A stretch of DNA of 64,000 bases from an uncultured Prevotella sp. (GTDB taxonomy: Bacteria > Bacteroidota > Bacteroidia > Bacteroidales > Bacteroidaceae): NCBI GenBank assembly GCA_946548085.1, contig CAMNPN010000111.1, forward strand, positions 1 through 64,000. Reading direction: 5' to 3'. Each line of letters opens with the position of its first letter. Within the stretch, counting starts at the first letter, position 1. A program made the translations under genes and the position numbers. Shown here in pieces: positions 26,112 to 34,756 of the stretch. Under the pieces are notes generated by a model. The model had not been told where the DNA came from. It worked only from the letters and a program-made list of their open reading frames with translations, and ran no database searches.

Positions 26112-28718
26112 ATGATACAATTGAACCATTTCAGATTACTTCTACTCAGTGCGACCCTACTGCTGTCGTGCCATACATTGTCTGCCCAGACGCTGCAGGC
26201 CACACGCTCTCACTTTTCAACAGAAGACGGCCTGTGCAGTAATGCCATCTCCATGATCAGTCAAGACGACCTGGGCTTTATCTGGATTGCCACCTGGAAC
26301 GGTTTATCGCGTTACGACGGCTACAACTTCTATAACTACAAGACAGGCAACTCCAGTCATATCAAGAACCTGCACAACCGCATCCTCGACATCGTCATCG
26401 ACCAGTCGCAAAATGTATGGATGCACATGTACGACGACCGCGTGTTCGTACTCAACCGCCATACCGACCAGATTATCAACCCTTTTGAGGGCTACGACGG
26501 CTATGAGGAGTTCCGTACCAACTCTCCCCTACTCGTCACCAGTTCTGGTGAGGTGCTCGTGAGTATTGCCAACAACGGTCTTTACATGATAACCCTCGAC
26601 CGTCGAGGACTGAAATCGGAACAGATGAGTGCTGGAGAACTGAGCATCACCAGTATGGCAGAAGGCTACCAGAGCGATATCTGGCTGGGTACCAACGAGG
26701 GCATCCACCGACTGGACCGCAGCAACATGTCGCTCGAGAAGAAAGGCATCCTGCCCCAACAGCATATCTCCTGCCTCCACTCCAATGGCTACAACATCTT
26801 TGCCGCCACCAGCGAGGGCAGCATCTACTCCTTTGCCTACGGTCAGGAGCCCAAGCTGCTGAGAAAGCCAAACGGCATGGGCATCTTTAGCATGTATGTC
26901 GACAGCCAAGGCCTCATCTGGTTCTGCGACGACCGCATGGGTGTGTACCGTCTGAACCCTGAGACGGGCAACGAGAAGTTCTTCCAGCAGACGGTACTCG
27001 TGCCAGAACAGGACGGACGCGGCGGCGAATTCAACGAATACAACGGCTTCGTGTGGATACGCATGAACCACGGCGGCTATGGCTACTACAACCGTGAGAA
27101 AGACGTGGTGGAATACTTCCACAACGACCCCAGCAACCCCTGGAACCTCTCGAACACCGTCAATGCGGCCTTCGTGCTTCCTGAGGGCGTGGTCTGGGAG
27201 TCGACCAGCCGCCGAGGACTTGAGAAGCTCGAGATCCTCAAGAACAACATCGTCCGCGTGAGACCAGTCCCCAACGCCGTCTCCACCGTGGAGAACGAAA
27301 TCCGCGCCATGTATTACGACAAGGAAAACAAGCTGATGCTGCTTGGCAACAAGAGCAGCTGCATCTTCCTCATCTATGACGACGGCCGCCAAGCCACTAT
27401 CACACACGACTCGCAAGGGAACAGCTTCGGACGCCTGTACGGCATCTCGAAAGACTCCAAAGGCAACTACTGGCTTTGCTCCAAGGACTACGGTCTGTTC
27501 AAGATGACGAGCGACGGCAATGGTGGTTGGAACATCAAGAACTACAGACACGAGGAAGGCAACAAGAACAGCCTGAGCGACAACAACACCTATCGGGCCG
27601 TTGAAGACAAGTACGGCAACATCTGGGTGGCCACCTATGGCGGCGGCGTGAACATGCTGACCACCAACGGCCAGGGAGAGACCATCTTCCTGCACTCCAA
27701 GAACGGCATGAAAGACTATCCGAAGAAAGACTTCATGAAAGTGCGCGACATCGAGGCCGACAACGACGGCACCGTGTGGGCAGGCACCACCGACGGCATC
27801 CTGCTCCTGTCGTATAAGGACAGACAGATGAAGACCAAACGTCTGAACACCTCAGACGAGAGCGTCCAGATGCTGATGAGCAACGACATCGTATGCGTGA
27901 AGCGCGACGCCAAAGGACGCATCTGGATAGGAACCAACGGAGGAGGTGTCGCCTATACAGAAGGGAAGGACGCCAACGGACTCTATCCCTTCAACAACTT
28001 CGGCTCAGAAGACGGTCTTCCCTCGGAAGAGATCCGAAGCATCACCTTCGACAAGCGAGGCAATGCCTGGTTCGCCACCGAGCACATCATTTCCGCCTTC
28101 GACATGGAGAAGCGTATCTTCACCACCTTCTCCAACCTCGACGGTCTCGACGAGACCATGATGTCGGAGGGAGGCGCCATCACCCTGGAGAACGGCAACA
28201 TACTCTTCGGGACGCTCAACGGCTATTACATCGTAGACCGCAACAAGCTGATGACGGAGAAAGGATCGCTGCTGAAACTGCACATCACCGACTTCTACGT
28301 CGACGGAGAAGTGCAGAGTCCACGCCTGAACAGCCATTACGACTACTATGTGCCCATGAGCCGCCGCGTGGAACTGCCCGCCAGCTACTCGAGCTTTGCC
28401 TTCCGTTTCGCGGCGATGAACTACGCCCTGCAGCACCGTGTGCATTACCAGTATATGATGGAGGGCTACGACAAAGACTGGCACAATGCCGGCAAGGAGC
28501 GCATGGCCGTCTACAACGATCTGCCGGCAGGCACCTATACCTTCAAGGTGAAAGCCTTCCTACTGGAGTCGCCTGACAAGTTCGATTTACGCACGATAGA
28601 GATTGTTGTGCCACAGTTCTTTGGTATCTCACACATACTGATCTACAGCCTCTGCGGCCTCATCCTGCTGGCTGTCATCCTGTTTGTTATAAAAAGGTGG
28701 AAGTCAAAGAAGAACTGA
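26112..28718 (+). CDS. Two-component-regulator-propeller / Y_Y_Y sensor protein lacking kinase domains (orphan HTCS-like sensor)
   Basis: reg_prop repeats (DDLGFIWIATWNGLSRYDG, DAKGRIWIGTNGGGVAY), Y_Y_Y-like region, one C-terminal TM helix (ILIYSLCGLILLAVILFVIKRWKSKKN*), then stop. Confidence 0.85.
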   Translation: MIQLNHFRLLLLSATLLLSCHTLSAQTLQATRSHFSTEDGLCSNAISMISQDDLGFIWIATWNGLSRYDGYNFYNYKTGNSSHIKNLHNRILDIVIDQSQNVWMHMYDDRVFVLNRHTDQIINPFEGYDGYEEFRTNSPLLVTSSGEVLVSIANNGLYMITLDRRGLKSEQMSAGELSITSMAEGYQSDIWLGTNEGIHRLDRSNMSLEKKGILPQQHISCLHSNGYNIFAATSEGSIYSFAYGQEPKLLRKPNGMGIFSMYVDSQGLIWFCDDRMGVYRLNPETGNEKFFQQTVLVPEQDGRGGEFNEYNGFVWIRMNHGGYGYYNREKDVVEYFHNDPSNPWNLSNTVNAAFVLPEGVVWESTSRRGLEKLEILKNNIVRVRPVPNAVSTVENEIRAMYYDKENKLMLLGNKSSCIFLIYDDGRQATITHDSQGNSFGRLYGISKDSKGNYWLCSKDYGLFKMTSDGNGGWNIKNYRHEEGNKNSLSDNNTYRAVEDKYGNIWVATYGGGVNMLTTNGQGETIFLHSKNGMKDYPKKDFMKVRDIEADNDGTVWAGTTDGILLLSYKDRQMKTKRLNTSDESVQMLMSNDIVCVKRDAKGRIWIGTNGGGVAYTEGKDANGLYPFNNFGSEDGLPSEEIRSITFDKRGNAWFATEHIISAFDMEKRIFTTFSNLDGLDETMMSEGGAITLENGNILFGTLNGYYIVDRNKLMTEKGSLLKLHITDFYVDGEVQSPRLNSHYDYYVPMSRRVELPASYSSFAFRFAAMNYALQHRVHYQYMMEGYDKDWHNAGKERMAVYNDLPAGTYTFKVKAFLLESPDKFDLRTIEIVVPQFFGISHILIYSLCGLILLAVILFVIKRWKSKKN

Positions 28719-28792
28719 AAATTGAAAAGTTAATTAATGTAGAGCGTGAGCAAATTTTTCACTCTTCACGCTTCACTCTTCACTTTTTTTTG

Positions 28793-28800
28793 TACCTTTG
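28793..28800 (+). promoter_or_regulatory. Promoter element TACCTTTG upstream of ribE
   Basis: TACCTTTGCACC, about 230 nt upstream of the ribE ATG. Confidence 0.7.
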
Positions 28801-28804
28801 CACC

Positions 28805-29030
28805 CAACATACGGGTCGTGCCGCATAGATCGGGATACTCTACAATAATAAATTCATTGGGACTGTTTCCCTTGCCAATGGCGGGCCACAGTATCCTTCG
28901 GGAGAGCAATAATGCCGGTGGATTACAACAGCAGGGAGCACCCTTATCGTGTGAAACAGGAGTTTTCACCAAATCATCGGCACGTACCCGCTTTTTTATT
29001 AAGAATAAGAATTGAGAAAGTGAATTTAGA
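28805..29030 (+). ncRNA. Candidate structured 5' leader of ribE
   Basis: Nested stems GGATACT (28833-28839)/AGTATCC (28890-28896) enclosing CATTGG (28855-28860)/CCAATG (28875-28880); GTGAAA (28951-28956)/TTTCAC (28964-28969); T6 tract after CCCGC at 28987-28991. Confidence 0.4.
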
Positions 29031-29031
29031 T

Positions 29032-29658
29032 ATGTTTTCTGGAATCATTGAAGAGTTTGCCACACTTGTGGCAATAAAGAAAGACCGCGAGAATATTGAT
29101 TTCACCCTGACCTGCTCTTTTGTGGATGAGTTGAAGATCGACCAGAGCGTCGCCCACAACGGCGTATGCCTGACTGTTGTCCGTATCACCCCAGGGAACC
29201 CGGAAAAGGAAGGAGAGCCAGCCACCTATACCGTCACTGCGATGAAAGAGACCCTCGACCGCACGAACCTCGGGCTTCTTCGTGTCGGCGACAAGGTCAA
29301 CGTGGAGCGCTCGATGCTGATGAACGGCCGTCTCGACGGGCATATCGTCCAAGGGCATGTAGACCAGACAGCCAAGTGCATCGCCATGGAGGATGCCGAC
29401 GGCTCAACCTACTTCACTTTCGAATACCCCGAAAACCGCGAGATGGCGAAGAAAGGCTATTTCACCGTCGACAAGGGCTCTGTCACCGTCAATGGTGTCT
29501 CTCTCACTGTCTGCAATCCCACCTCCTGCACCTTCCAGGTGGCCATCATCCCCTACACCTTCGAGCATACCAACTTCTGCGATATCCGTGTTGGCTCTGT
29601 CGTCAACCTCGAGTTCGACATCCTCGGCAAGTACATCGCCCGCCTTCAGCAGCTATAA
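29032..29658 (+). CDS. ribE: Riboflavin synthase
   Basis: MFSGIIEEFATLVAI, SVAHNGVCLTVV, LMNGRLDGHIVQGHVDQTA, SVTVNGVSLTV. Confidence 0.95.
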   Translation: MFSGIIEEFATLVAIKKDRENIDFTLTCSFVDELKIDQSVAHNGVCLTVVRITPGNPEKEGEPATYTVTAMKETLDRTNLGLLRVGDKVNVERSMLMNGRLDGHIVQGHVDQTAKCIAMEDADGSTYFTFEYPENREMAKKGYFTVDKGSVTVNGVSLTVCNPTSCTFQVAIIPYTFEHTNFCDIRVGSVVNLEFDILGKYIARLQQL

Positions 29659-29727
29659 AGGCTTATTTGGGATATACAGGAATATCAGCGTCTCATGCTG
29701 TTAGGACTTCCTGGCCTACAACAAAAA

Positions 29728-29751
29728 TCCCGAGGGGTGATGCCCTCGGGA
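29728..29751 (-). terminator. Terminator downstream of rplI
   Basis: Perfect 9-bp stem TCCCGAGGG/CCCTCGGGA followed on the minus strand by a T tract. Confidence 0.8.
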
Positions 29752-29822
29752 CGCTGTTGTAATAATAAATAATGATGCCTTACAGCAGTGATTAATTATT
29801 AATTGTTTACTCGATTTCTCGT

Positions 29823-30428
29823 TTATGCCTCAGCGGGAGCCTCCTCCTCAGCGGGAGCAGCCTCTGCCTCTACAGCCTCTTCAGCCTGCTCGGCCTCAGC
29901 CTCAGCAGCCTTGGCAGCAGCGGTACGTGCCTCAGCAGCAGCCTTGATGGCCTCCTCAGCATCGGCAGCAGCCTTCAGCTCAGCGGCATTCTCGGCAACA
30001 ACAGTCACAGGAACCTCCACGGTCACCTCCTTATGGAAGTGCACGAGAGCCACATACTCACCCACCTTCTTGGCTTCCTTCATGGTGACGATCTTACGAT
30101 CGACATCCTTACCCAGCTTCACCAGCTCGTCGGCCACCTGAGCGGCACCAACAGAACCATAGAGCTGACCCGTAGCGCTCACCTTGGCAGCAATCTCGAG
30201 AGCCACGCCATTGAGCTGTGCAGCCTTCTCTTCAGCGGCAGCCTTCTGGGCAGCCAGCTTATGAGCCTGCTGCTTCAGGTTCTCAGCGAGGATCTTCTTT
30301 GCCATCGGACTGGCGATAACACCCTTACCCTGGGGGATCAGGTAGTTACGGCCATAGCCTGACTTCACATTCACGATATCGTTCTTGAATCCCAGACCGA
30401 TAATATCTTCTTTCAGTATAATTTCCAT
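29823..30428 (-). CDS. rplI: 50S ribosomal protein L9 with Ala/Glu-rich C-terminal extension
   Basis: MEIILKEDIIGLGFKNDIVNVKSGYGRNYLIPQGKGVIAS; tail EEAIKAAAEARTAAAKAAEAEAEQAEEAVEAEAAPAEEEAPAEA. Confidence 0.97.
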   Translation of the reverse strand: MEIILKEDIIGLGFKNDIVNVKSGYGRNYLIPQGKGVIASPMAKKILAENLKQQAHKLAAQKAAAEEKAAQLNGVALEIAAKVSATGQLYGSVGAAQVADELVKLGKDVDRKIVTMKEAKKVGEYVALVHFHKEVTVEVPVTVVAENAAELKAAADAEEAIKAAAEARTAAAKAAEAEAEQAEEAVEAEAAPAEEEAPAEA

Positions 30429-30448
30429 AATCTTGCGTCCTCCTTCAG

Positions 30449-30715
30449 TTACTTCATCATATCAGTTACGTAAGGCAGCAGCGCAATCTGGCGGGCACGC
30501 TTCACGGCCTGAGCCACGCGACGCTGATACTTCAGAGAGGTTCCAGTGATGCGACGGGGCAGAATCTTACCCTGCTCATTGAGGAACTTCTTCAGGAACT
30601 CGGGATCTTTGTAGTCGATGTACTTGATGCCGCTCTTCTTGAAACGGCAGTACTTCTTCCTCTTCGTGTCGATAGAGGGTGCATTCAAATAACGGATTTC
30701 ACTCTGCTCTGCCAT
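30449..30715 (-). CDS. rpsR: 30S ribosomal protein S18
   Basis: [64 protein letters not shown]. Confidence 0.98.
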   Translation of the reverse strand: MAEQSEIRYLNAPSIDTKRKKYCRFKKSGIKYIDYKDPEFLKKFLNEQGKILPRRITGTSLKYQRRVAQAVKRARQIALLPYVTDMMK

Positions 30716-30717
30716 AA

Positions 30718-31065
30718 TTAAGCCTCCTCTTCTTTTTTACCAAGTTTGTTACGACGCTTCTCAGCATACTCAATGGCATACTTGTCGAGCTTGACTGTCT
30801 GGAAACGGATCACCTTCTCGTCACGACGATAAGCGGTCTCCAGCACTTTGATCACTTCTGGCTCAGCCTTGAACTCTACGAGGCAGTAGAAACCTGTAGA
30901 CTTCTTCTGAATAGCATAAGCCATCTTCTTCAATCCCCAGGCCTCTTCGCTGATGATCTCTGCACCCTGATCGGTGAGGACCTTCTTGAACTTTGCGGCC
31001 GTTTCCTTCATCTGTTCATCAGACAAAACGGGAGTTAAAATGAAAACGGTTTCGTATTGATTCAT
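30718..31065 (-). CDS. rpsF: 30S ribosomal protein S6
   Basis: [30 protein letters not shown]...[18 protein letters not shown]. Confidence 0.97.
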   Translation of the reverse strand: MNQYETVFILTPVLSDEQMKETAAKFKKVLTDQGAEIISEEAWGLKKMAYAIQKKSTGFYCLVEFKAEPEVIKVLETAYRRDEKVIRFQTVKLDKYAIEYAEKRRNKLGKKEEEA

Positions 31066-31178
31066 ACTTTTTAATAAATAAAATTAATAATGTGCTTCTA
31101 AAAGCGGGTGCAAAGGTACTACTTTTTTTGTTTACGGTTTACAATTTACGGTTTACAGATGATTACTTTTAATATAAT

Positions 31179-31358
31179 TTAATACTTTCCATCGGATTTT
31201 ATGCGTTTTACGTGCATAAAGGCTCCTAAGACGATGATAATCAAGCCCGTAAGCAGCACCAGGTTGGACGACGTCCATCCCGCCACGTAACTGACTGCCA
31301 AAAGGAGGGCGCCGATTACAATCAGCGCCACTCCGATATAAGGTTTTATAATAGTCAT
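31179..31358 (-). CDS. Small membrane protein, 59 aa
   Basis: Hand translation MTIIKPYIGVALIVIGALLLAVSYVAGWTSSNLVLLTGLIIIVLGAFMHVKRIKSDGKY. Not in the ORF track. Confidence 0.65.
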   Translation of the reverse strand: MTIIKPYIGVALIVIGALLLAVSYVAGWTSSNLVLLTGLIIIVLGAFMHVKRIKSDGKY

Positions 31359-31364
31359 CTACTG

Positions 31365-31467
31365 TAAACTGTAAACCGTAAACCGTAAACTGTAAACTGT
31401 AAACCGTAAACCGTAAACTGTAAACTGTAAACCGTAAACTGTAAACTGTAAACCGTAAACCGTAAAC
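31365..31467. repeat. Longest heptamer array, (TGTAAAC/CGTAAAC)n
   Basis: Roughly 15 consecutive 7-bp units alternating ctgtaaa and ccgtaaa types. Confidence 0.95.
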
Positions 31468-31473
31468 CTCTCC

Positions 31474-32172
31474 CTACTCTTCCTCGGGCGTGATGAGCTT
31501 ATAGCCCTTGCCGTGGATGTTGATGATCTCAATCTGAGGATCAGCCTTCAGATGCTTGCGCAGCTTGGTGATATAGACATCCATCGAGCGTGCATTGAAG
31601 TAGTTGTCGTCGATCCAGATAGTCTTCAGGGCGAAGTCGCGCTGCAGAATCTCGTTCGAGTGAGAGCAGAGCAGGGCGAGCAGCTCGTTCTCCTTGGTGG
31701 TGAGCTTCGTCTGGGTATCACCGATCGAGAGCAGCTGTTTCTGTGTGTCGAAGGTGAAGTTGCCGATGCGGTATACAGTCGACTCCTTCGACTTCTTCCC
31801 CTTGGTGCGGCGCATGATGGCCTCGATACGGAGCACGAGCTCCTCCATCGAGAAGGGTTTGGTGATGTAGTCGTCGGCACCAATCTTGAAGCCTTCGAGG
31901 ATGTCCTCCTTCAGCGTCTTTGCGGTGAGGAAGATGACAGGCACGTCGGGACTGGCCGAACGGATCTCCTGAGCCAGTGTGAATCCGTCCTTCTTCGGCA
32001 TCATCACGTCGAGCACGCAGATATCGAACTTTGTCTTGAGGAAGGCCTTGAGGCCAGCATCGCCGTCGGCACAGAGTTCTGCCACATAGCCTTTGGCCTG
32101 TAAATACTCGCGGAGCAGCATTCCGAGGTTCTCATCGTCCTCGCAAAGCAAGATTTTCATTTTGTCGTCCAT
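31474..32172 (-). CDS. OmpR-family response regulator (RprY-like)
   Basis: ILLCEDDENLGMLLREYL, DICVLDVMMPKKDGF, winged-helix C-terminus. Confidence 0.93.
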   Translation of the reverse strand: MDDKMKILLCEDDENLGMLLREYLQAKGYVAELCADGDAGLKAFLKTKFDICVLDVMMPKKDGFTLAQEIRSASPDVPVIFLTAKTLKEDILEGFKIGADDYITKPFSMEELVLRIEAIMRRTKGKKSKESTVYRIGNFTFDTQKQLLSIGDTQTKLTTKENELLALLCSHSNEILQRDFALKTIWIDDNYFNARSMDVYITKLRKHLKADPQIEIINIHGKGYKLITPEEE

Positions 32173-32197
32173 AACTGTACTTTATTAAACGTTAATA

Positions 32198-33757
32198 CTA
32201 TGATGTTTCTTTCAATACGGGCAGCGAGACCGTGAATGTAGTTCCCTTGCCCAGTTCACTTTCACACTTGATGTCGCCCTCGTGCAGCGTGATGATCTTC
32301 TTCACGTAAGCCAGTCCGAGGCCGAAGCCCTTCACGTCGTGCACATTGCCGGTATGCACACGGTAGAACTTCTCGAAGATCTTCTTCACGTTCTCCTTCT
32401 TGATACCCTGTCCCGTGTCGCGGATCGAGAAGCACAGGCGCTCCTTCTCGTTCCAGGTGCGGATATAGAGGTCGAGGGGCTGGTCGGGCTTGCGATACTT
32501 CACGGCATTGTCCATCAGGTTCGTGATGGCGTTCTGGAAGTGCACCTCGTCTACATAGATCGCCGAGTCGACAGCCTCTATCTCTGTATAGATATGTCCA
32601 CCCGTATGCTCCACGCGCAGCGAGAAGGTCGAGGCGATATTCTCCAGGAGCTCGTTCAGGTCGAGTTCCTTCTTCTTGAACGATACCGACTGCTTGTCGA
32701 ACATCGACATCTGCAGCACCTTCTCCACGAGGAACCGTAGTCGTTTCGACTCATCGTTGACCACAGTGCCCAGGTGTTTGAGCATCGTTGGCGACTTGGG
32801 CACGGCCTCGTCGTTCAGCATTTGTGCTGCCAGCGAGATGCTCGAGATGGGCGTCTTCAGCTCGTGGGTCATATTGTTGATGAAGTCGTTCTTGATCTCC
32901 GTATAGCGCTTCTGGCGGAAGATGATGTAGATGGTGAAGATAAACGTGATGAGCAGCACCACGGTGAACACGACTGCCGGTATCATGAACCTCACGCTGG
33001 AGAAGATATACGAGCTCATGTTGGGGAAGTGTATCTTCACCACGCCCATCTTCGGCGAGGGGTCGTTGCGGAAGAGTTCCTTCTTGTAGGTGTACTCCTC
33101 GCCCTCCTCACTGTAGTCCGGGCAGCGGTACACCTCTCGCCCGTCTGCCGTCTCCACGCGGAAGTGGTAAGGGATGTTGATGCCGTTGTTCATCAGCTCC
33201 ACCTTGATGTCGCGGTCGAGCAGCTTGAAGTTGATGCGCTCCTTCAGCGGCTTGTCGCTGGCAGTATAGAGGATGTTGTAGACTACCTCGTCGAGTAGCG
33301 CCTTCTGATAGACGTAGCGGTTGCGCACAATCTCCTGCAGCGACTTCGATGCCTCCGAGATCGAGTTCTTGTCCGTACGCAGAATCATCGCCTTGGGCAC
33401 GTTGGCCGGCTTGATGGCGAAGGTCTTCAGCTCGAAGCTCGAGTAGACCGTGCCGTCGTCGGCAGCCACGGCGAACTGATGGCTCTGGCGGATGGTGCCG
33501 TCGAGGCCGTCCACCGTCACGGAGTCCTGTCGGAAGGCCTTGCGCTCCGTCTGCTTCACGTCCTTCTCCAGATAGCGGAGCGTCTCGTTCATCTCAAGGT
33601 TGCGCGAGGCCTGATAGAGGCTGCGGTTCACCGACTCGTCGAACTGTTCCTTCTTCATCTTCGCCATTTCCTCGATATAGGAGATCTGCAGGATGAGGAG
33701 CCCCAGAAACGAGAGTCCCATGATGGTCGCTATGATCCAAATTGTACTTTTCTTCAT
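32198..33757 (-). CDS. Sensor histidine kinase (RprX-like)
   Basis: FINNMTHELKTPISSISLAAQML, NLMDNAVKY, IRDTGQGIKKENVKKIFEKFYRV, GFGLGLAYVKKI. Confidence 0.93.
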   Translation of the reverse strand: MKKSTIWIIATIMGLSFLGLLILQISYIEEMAKMKKEQFDESVNRSLYQASRNLEMNETLRYLEKDVKQTERKAFRQDSVTVDGLDGTIRQSHQFAVAADDGTVYSSFELKTFAIKPANVPKAMILRTDKNSISEASKSLQEIVRNRYVYQKALLDEVVYNILYTASDKPLKERINFKLLDRDIKVELMNNGINIPYHFRVETADGREVYRCPDYSEEGEEYTYKKELFRNDPSPKMGVVKIHFPNMSSYIFSSVRFMIPAVVFTVVLLITFIFTIYIIFRQKRYTEIKNDFINNMTHELKTPISSISLAAQMLNDEAVPKSPTMLKHLGTVVNDESKRLRFLVEKVLQMSMFDKQSVSFKKKELDLNELLENIASTFSLRVEHTGGHIYTEIEAVDSAIYVDEVHFQNAITNLMDNAVKYRKPDQPLDLYIRTWNEKERLCFSIRDTGQGIKKENVKKIFEKFYRVHTGNVHDVKGFGLGLAYVKKIITLHEGDIKCESELGKGTTFTVSLPVLKETS

Positions 33758-33988
33758 TCTTTTGTCCGAATTCCGTCTGCAAAGATAATGGAATTCTTAA
33801 AACGAGGCCACTTTTATGTTAACAAATATCGGTTCGTTTAGCATAATTAACAAAGTGGGTCCATTTTAGTTATCGTATTGCAATTATCAACATGACCCGT
33901 CAGCGACTTTCGCCACTAAAGTTCCTGCATCACCGAACGCCTGAAACGCTGCTAAGACTTTTTATATATCATCAGGCAATGTGTAGAT

Positions 33989-34639
33989 TCATGTCAACTC
34001 ACATAGTTCCCTTGGGATGGTGACGAGGGTTGTGGCGCCATGGTGCAGCAGGAAATCACGATCGCGGAAGCCCCAGAGCACAGAGATGCAGGGGAGGCCG
34101 GCATGGCGGGCTGTGGCGATGTCCACATCGCTGTCGCCGACGTAGACGGCATGATCCTTTGTCACGCCCAGGGCAGAGAGCGCGGCGTAGACTGTGTCGG
34201 GAGCAGGCTTCTTGCGGATGCCCTCTGCCTCGTGCTCGCCAATGGCCACCTCGACAGTATCGGGGAAGAAATGCTGACAGAGTTCTTGCGTGGCAGCCAT
34301 CATCTTGTTGCTGACCACCGCTATGCGACAGCCCCGAGACTTCAGTGTGGCGAGCATCTCAGGGACACCATCGTAAGGGCGCGTAGTGTCGAGGGCATGC
34401 TCCATATAATGCTGGCGGAAGGTGGCGAAAGCCTCATCAAACAAGGGATTATCAGCCCCGTCAGGCACAGCGCGCTCCATCAGCTTTCGCACGCCATTGC
34501 CTACGAAACGTCGCACGTCGTCTACAGAATGCTCTGGCATCCCATGCTCCCGCAGGGCATAGTTCGTGGATGCAGCCAGGTCCGTAAGCGTATCAAGCAG
34601 CGTCCCGTCGAGGTCGAAGATATATACTTTATACATCAT
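33989..34639 (-). CDS. gph: HAD-family phosphatase (phosphoglycolate phosphatase-like)
   Basis: YIFDLDGTLLDTLTDLAAS, VVSNKMMAATQEL, VYVGDSDVDIATARHAGL. Confidence 0.85.
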   Translation of the reverse strand: MMYKVYIFDLDGTLLDTLTDLAASTNYALREHGMPEHSVDDVRRFVGNGVRKLMERAVPDGADNPLFDEAFATFRQHYMEHALDTTRPYDGVPEMLATLKSRGCRIAVVSNKMMAATQELCQHFFPDTVEVAIGEHEAEGIRKKPAPDTVYAALSALGVTKDHAVYVGDSDVDIATARHAGLPCISVLWGFRDRDFLLHHGATTLVTIPRELCELT

Positions 34640-34756
34640 TAAATTGTTTACGGTTTACAGTTTACGGTTTACAGGTGATTACCTGGCAAGCCATTCATAC
34701 TGTATAGTAAAAAGCTCCCTATTAAACTAATCATCTGTAAACTGTAAACAAGAAAT

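Noticed and set aside
26529-27695. 388-aa minus-strand ORF opposite the HTCS-like sensor
   Set aside because: Antisense shadow ORF caused by codon bias; the plus-strand product has clear domains.
28746-29015. 89-aa ORF overlapping the ribE leader
   Set aside because: Begins upstream of the promoter, no coding features, overlaps leader structures.
28805-29030. FMN riboswitch upstream of ribE
   Set aside because: The conserved sequence blocks I know for that riboswitch are not visible; reported only as an unclassified structured leader.
31365-31467. Possible CRISPR array (regular short repeats)
   Set aside because: Units are 7 bp with no unique spacers; it is a simple heptamer array and no cas genes are present.
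33892-34022. 43-codon plus-strand ORF (MTRQRLSPLKFLHHRTPETLLRLF...)
   Set aside because: Short, overlaps the 3' end of gph, no supporting start signals; kept only as part of the unexplained spacer.
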